In this document: positions 6,339 through 10,205 of the stretch, piece after piece
Layout: each line of letters begins with the position of its first letter
Numbering within the stretch: the stretch's first letter is position 1
Assembly (NCBI GenBank): GCA_003448025.1
Contig: DLXL01000478.1
Coordinates: 878 to 11,082, forward strand
Direction: 5' to 3'
DNA length: 10,205 nt
Source of the DNA: Saprospirales bacterium
Lineage (GTDB): Bacteria; Bacteroidota; Bacteroidia; Chitinophagales; Saprospiraceae
The notes under the pieces: generated by a model
Told to the model about the DNA's origin: nothing
Seen by the model: only the letters and a program-made list of their open reading frames with translations
Databases searched by the model: none
Made by a program: the position numbers and the translations under genes

Positions 6339-7682
6339 TTAGTTTTTAAAATAAGCCTCTGTGTTTTTACCGCCTTTCTTCACTACATCCAGGCGTTTTT
6401 TAAACACCATGTAGAGTTGATCGTCTTCTTTCCGGCCATAAGCTTGCAGAAGGGCTGCCAACACGTTTTGATCACTTGGATCGAGGCTTTCAGCCTTTTG
6501 GAAATATTTCAACGCTTCATCAACGCCAACCAACATCTGAGCTTTAAGTTCAGCATAGCGTTTTTGTCCATCCTTTGTTGCAAAGCTGGTTGCATTCATT
6601 TCCTGAGCAATGATGTTGGTTTCATTGTACAACAAGGCGCCCATGGAGTAATTGAAGTCAACATTGGAGGGGTCTTTATCAATGGCCAATTTGTAGTTTT
6701 TCTTGGCCAAATCGCCATACTCTTTCAGTTTGGGTGCACGTTTATCGCGTGATTGAACGGTATCTTCCAGCACCGTTGTGAAGAGGTTGTTGTACACATC
6801 ACCCAATACCCGGTACAGATTAGCGTTGTTTGGCTCTTTCTTGATAGCCTGCTCCAAAGATCCGGTCAATTCATTCAAACGCCCCTTACCCAGGTAGTAA
6901 TTGATTTCTGCGAAAAGCAAAGAGGCTTCTTCCGGAAACTTTTTACGGCCTTCCTGAAGTATCTTTAAGGCGCCCGCCTCATCCTTCAATTCTGTGCGGC
7001 AGTTGTATAAGCCTTCATAAACGGCAACACTGTCGGTGCCTTTATTGTAAAGAAGCTCAAAGAAAGGTATGGCATCGCCACATTGTTTAGCCAGGGAAGC
7101 AAGCAACCCTGTGAAATACACCTGATCGTTGTACTCCTTAGTTTCATCCAGGATACTTTTCTTCTTATTGGCTTTCAGCAAGTCATGTGCATCAATGGAT
7201 GCTTTGAATGCCAGGAAAGCTTTGCCATAGTCTTTGGCGTTATATTTAGCAACACCAATATTTACCACCTGAGGTTGCATCAATGCAATACCATCAATAG
7301 CCTGCTCTTTCTCGAATTTTTTAACGGTAGGAACTTCCAGTGCTTTTTTATAAGCATAGATGGATTCCAATGCGTCGTTGTCTCCGGAAAGTTTGGCATT
7401 TGGATTCACACTTTGCATCATCAATTCATTTTGCAGACGAGTGCTGTAAATGTCACCTTTGATGATCCACGCAGATGCAAGTGCCTGAGCTTCAGAAGTT
7501 TGTAACGCCTGCTCAATTTTAGTTGCAGCTTCTGTCAGCTTAGCACCGTTGCCGGCAGGGTCCTGATTGTATGCGGCCAGTGCTTTACCGGCTGATTTGG
7601 CAAGTTTAGGACCGTCTTCCTGAGCTTGTGCAATTCCAACGGTCAAAAGAATACTTGCAAGGGTGAAAAGGACTTTTTTCAT
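6339..7682 (-). CDS. Secreted tetratricopeptide-repeat protein downstream of gyrA
   Basis: From the ATG at 7682 the product has 447 residues. The frame can be read four codons further up, to a TTG at 7694, but MKK followed by a hydrophobic core is a textbook signal-peptide start. Residues 1-20 are the signal peptide (VLFTLASILLTVGIAQA, cut before QEDG). The rest is almost entirely helical, with TPR-like pairs near 136-165 (NIGVAKYNAKDYGKAFLAFK), 187-215, 252-285 (ASLLFAEINYYLGKGRLNEL, then AIKKEPNN), 322-355 (KKNYKLAIDKDPSNVDFNYS) and 386-415 (ALKYFQKAESLDPSDQNVLA). TPRs bind protein partners, so this is probably a periplasmic scaffold or assembly factor; no catalytic motif is visible. A TPR gene directly after gyrA is, to my knowledge, a recurrent arrangement in Bacteroidota. 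The gap to gyrA is 119 bases and contains a possible promoter, so it may be expressed both with gyrA and alone. Confidence 0.9.
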   Translation of the reverse strand: MKKVLFTLASILLTVGIAQAQEDGPKLAKSAGKALAAYNQDPAGNGAKLTEAATKIEQALQTSEAQALASAWIIKGDIYSTRLQNELMMQSVNPNAKLSGDNDALESIYAYKKALEVPTVKKFEKEQAIDGIALMQPQVVNIGVAKYNAKDYGKAFLAFKASIDAHDLLKANKKKSILDETKEYNDQVYFTGLLASLAKQCGDAIPFFELLYNKGTDSVAVYEGLYNCRTELKDEAGALKILQEGRKKFPEEASLLFAEINYYLGKGRLNELTGSLEQAIKKEPNNANLYRVLGDVYNNLFTTVLEDTVQSRDKRAPKLKEYGDLAKKNYKLAIDKDPSNVDFNYSMGALLYNETNIIAQEMNATSFATKDGQKRYAELKAQMLVGVDEALKYFQKAESLDPSDQNVLAALLQAYGRKEDDQLYMVFKKRLDVVKKGGKNTEAYFKN

Positions 7683-7766
7683 TGTCTTGGACAAAATTTA
7701 ATAGGTTGATTTCATTATACAAGACGTAAAAACATCAAAAATGATATACAACATCTTGTTAATGCA

Positions 7767-7794
7767 CAAATTAAGTTTTAAATAAGGTGATCAA
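7767..7794 (-). promoter_or_regulatory. Candidate promoter for the TPR gene
   Basis: On the minus strand, TTG (7794-7792), 17 bases, then TTAATTTG (7774-7767) resembles the Bacteroidota -33/-7 pair, with one mismatch in the -7 box (TAnnTTTG). It would give a leader of about 80 bases before the ATG at 7682. It lies immediately after the gyrA stop. This is a weak match in AT-rich DNA. Confidence 0.3.
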
Positions 7795-7801
7795 TAGCAC
7801 C

Positions 7802-10205
7802 CTATTCTTCGCTTTGAGTTTCCTCGGCCACTCCTTCGTCGGGCATTTTCGGTTCTTCCTCTGCAGTAGCCACAACGGTCAAATCTGCTATAGAATCACC
7901 ATCTTCGAGACGGATCAATTTCACACCTTGTGTGGCACGACCCATAACCCGAAGTTCATCAGCTGCTGTACGAATGGTAATACCGGAAGTAGTGGTAATC
8001 ATTAAATCATCGGAGTCAGTCACTGCTTTAATTCCCACAAGATTTCCTGTTTTTGCCGTAACATTAATCGTTTTCACCCCTTTACCCCCCCGGCTTTGAA
8101 CCCGATAGTCTTCCAGTGCTGAGCGCTTGCCCATTCCATTTTCTGATACAACCAGAATGGATGTAGTAGTGTCATTAGGGTCTATACAAACCATTCCAAC
8201 AACGGCATCGCCACCTTTGTCGTCTACATAAATACCGCGCACTCCGGCCGCTGTACGTCCCATTGGACGCACGTCCTGTTCATTGAAGCGGATGGCCTTG
8301 CCACTTTTCACTGCCAGAATGACCTCATTTTTGCCATTGGTAAGCCTTGCTTCAATTAATGCATCGCCTTCATTGATTTCGATGGCATTAATACCACCCT
8401 GCCTTGGACGGGAGTATGCTTCCAGGAGAGTCTTTTTGATTTGCCCCCTACGGGTGCAGAACGTAATATAGTTGTTGTTGAGGAACTCTTCATCATCCAA
8501 TTTTCGGACAATGATAAAGGCACGCACCTTATCCTCTTTAGGAATATTGAGCAAATTTTGGATAACGCGGCCTGCTGTAGTTTTAGCACCTTCGGGGATT
8601 TCATACACCTTTAGCCAAAAACAACGTCCACTTTCCGTAAACAGGATCAGCGTCTGGTGAGTTGTTGCCGTGAACATGTGTTCGACAAAATCCTCATCAC
8701 GTGTGCGCACACCCTGAGCCCCCCGACCACCGCGACCTTGAGCGCGATATTCAGAAATAGGGGTGCGTTTGATATAGCCGGCGTGACTAATGGTAATTAC
8801 CACTTCCTCATCTTCAATCAGATCTTCGATGCTGATATCCGCCTCGTCTATCTCAATGGAAGTCCGTCGTTCGTCGCCATAGCGATCCCGGATTTCCTGC
8901 GTTTCACTTTTAATGATGCCACGCCGCAGACCTTCGTCGGCCAGAATGGCCTTTAATTCCGCAATACGTTTCATCAATTCTTCGTATTCCAGCTTGATCT
9001 TATCGCGCTCCAGGCCTGTCAACTGCTGCAAACGCATAGCCAGAATAGCCTTTGCCTGAATTTCGGTAAGGCCAAATTTGGTTATGAGGCCTTCTCTTGC
9101 TTCATCTGCATCTTTGGAAGCCCTGATCAATTTAATTACTTCATCCAGGTGGTCAAGTGCAATAAGCAACCCTTCCAGAATATGCGCACGCTCTTCTGCT
9201 TTACGTAATTCAAATTTGGTACGGCGAACGATGACATCAAGTCGGAACTTAATGAATTCCTCCACCTGATCCTTCAGATTCAAGGTTCTTGGCCGGCCAT
9301 TCACCAGGGCAATATTATTGATCCCGTAAGATGTTTGCAGAGGCGTCAATTTAAAGAGCTGACTCAGGATAACGTTTGCTGCCGCATCACGTTTGATTTC
9401 AATAACCACCCGAACGCCCTCACGGTTTGACTGATCACTTACATCGGAAATACCCAGGATTCTCTTTTCATTGACCAGTTCGGCAATTTTTGCGATCAGC
9501 ATAGCCTTATTAATCTGGTACGGGATTTCAGTCACAACAATGCTTTCCCGCCCTTTGGAATCCGTTTCAATTTCTGTTTTAGCGCGTACTACTACTCGTC
9601 CTCGGCCAGTACGGAATCCTTCTTTTACACCAGAGAGGCCATAAATGATGCCACCGGTTGGAAAATCAGGCGCTTTGACGAACTGCATAAGTTCTTCCAC
9701 GTCAATGGCCGGATTATCCACTGTAGCCATGATGGCATCGCACACCTCCGTAAGGTTGTGCGGCATCATATTCGTGGCCATACCAACCGCAATACCACTG
9801 GCTCCATTCACCAAAAGGTTGGGAAATTTGGTTGGCATTACGCTGGGTTCTTCCAGAGAGTCGTCAAAATTGAGTTGAAAGTCAACAGTGTCTTTGTCCA
9901 GATCTCCGACAATTTCATCAGCCACCCTTCGGAAACGGGCTTCGGTATAACGCATAGCTGCCGGGCTATCACCATCCATTGAGCCGAAGTTCCCTTGTCC
10001 ATCCACCAGTGGATATCTCAGGCTCCACTCCTGAGCCATACGAACCATTGTATCATACACGGAAGCATCACCATGAGGGTGGTACTTGCCGAGCACCTCC
10101 CCTACAATACGGGCAGATTTTTTATACGGTTTGTTGTAAGCCAGGCCTAAGTCCAGCATTCCGTACAAAACCCGACGGTGAACGGGTTTCAAACCATCGC
10201 GCACA
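7802..10205 (-). CDS. gyrA: DNA gyrase subunit A, 5' end missing
   Basis: This is the breakage-reunion subunit of the type II topoisomerase that introduces negative supercoils into DNA, working with GyrB. The window holds 801 codons including the TAG stop. The first visible residue is an internal Val ([11 protein letters not shown]) matching E. coli residue 37, so about 36 residues lie beyond the right edge; the GTG there is not a start. Visible parts: the winged-helix region with HPHGD and the catalytic Tyr of AAMRYTEAR (visible residue 86, E. coli Tyr122); the tower and coiled coil around 310-430; and the C-terminal beta-pinwheel with the GyrA box QGRGGRG at 489-495 and further blade signatures ([43 protein letters not shown]). 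The box identifies GyrA rather than ParC. The protein ends in an acidic tail (about 780-800). The quinolone-contact segment reads [10 protein letters not shown]: Ala replaces Ser83, while the Asp87 equivalent is kept. Confidence 0.98.
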   Translation of the reverse strand, partial: VRDGLKPVHRRVLYGMLDLGLAYNKPYKKSARIVGEVLGKYHPHGDASVYDTMVRMAQEWSLRYPLVDGQGNFGSMDGDSPAAMRYTEARFRRVADEIVGDLDKDTVDFQLNFDDSLEEPSVMPTKFPNLLVNGASGIAVGMATNMMPHNLTEVCDAIMATVDNPAIDVEELMQFVKAPDFPTGGIIYGLSGVKEGFRTGRGRVVVRAKTEIETDSKGRESIVVTEIPYQINKAMLIAKIAELVNEKRILGISDVSDQSNREGVRVVIEIKRDAAANVILSQLFKLTPLQTSYGINNIALVNGRPRTLNLKDQVEEFIKFRLDVIVRRTKFELRKAEERAHILEGLLIALDHLDEVIKLIRASKDADEAREGLITKFGLTEIQAKAILAMRLQQLTGLERDKIKLEYEELMKRIAELKAILADEGLRRGIIKSETQEIRDRYGDERRTSIEIDEADISIEDLIEDEEVVITISHAGYIKRTPISEYRAQGRGGRGAQGVRTRDEDFVEHMFTATTHQTLILFTESGRCFWLKVYEIPEGAKTTAGRVIQNLLNIPKEDKVRAFIIVRKLDDEEFLNNNYITFCTRRGQIKKTLLEAYSRPRQGGINAIEINEGDALIEARLTNGKNEVILAVKSGKAIRFNEQDVRPMGRTAAGVRGIYVDDKGGDAVVGMVCIDPNDTTTSILVVSENGMGKRSALEDYRVQSRGGKGVKTINVTAKTGNLVGIKAVTDSDDLMITTTSGITIRTAADELRVMGRATQGVKLIRLEDGDSIADLTVVATAEEEPKMPDEGVAEETQSEE

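Noticed and set aside
10202..10204. GTG at the right edge as the start codon of gyrA
   Set aside because: It encodes the conserved internal Val of [11 protein letters not shown], equivalent to E. coli residue 37; the true start lies outside the window.

Overview
The window looks like ordinary chromosome from a member of the Bacteroidota. The evidence is a Bacteroidota-style GyrA followed by a periplasmic TPR protein, a GWxTD-family exported protein, signal peptides ending in AQA-Q, weak Shine-Dalgarno signals and several TAnnTTTG-type promoter boxes. Base composition is moderate and even. I see no insertion sequence, integrase, CRISPR array, tRNA or rRNA. A finer placement (for example near Saprospiria or Chitinophagia) would be a guess.

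Layout. The left third is read on the minus strand: phosphoenolpyruvate synthase (ppsA, 3278 to 768), then a small predicted outer-membrane beta-barrel protein (755 to 156), then the signal-peptide-bearing start of another exported protein that runs off the left edge (122 to 1). Gaps of 12 and 33 bases suggest one transcript. Divergent from ppsA is a tight plus-strand trio of small proteins (3458 to 4492): a two-helix membrane protein of the phage-holin-3_6/YqjE type, a 153-residue protein that overlaps it by 8 bases, and a 68-residue YtxH-like protein. A 265-base non-coding stretch follows, with short repeats, inverted repeats and a good promoter box. It leads into a secreted GWxTD-domain protein (4758 to 6227).

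A very strong symmetrical terminator (6253 to 6290) separates this gene from a convergent minus-strand pair: gyrA (entering from the right edge and ending at 7802) and a secreted TPR protein (7682 to 6339).

How the genes relate. The ppsA, gyrA and TPR genes are housekeeping or conserved cell-envelope genes. The small trio is the least understood part and is arranged like the yqjD-yqjE-yqjK genes of enterobacteria, so a membrane or stress-adaptation role is more likely than phage lysis. I found no convincing undescribed defence, mobile or biosynthetic system. The points most worth a second look are the trio, the alanine at the quinolone-contact position of GyrA, the variant GFETD motif, and the competing inverted repeats between 4500 and 4592.
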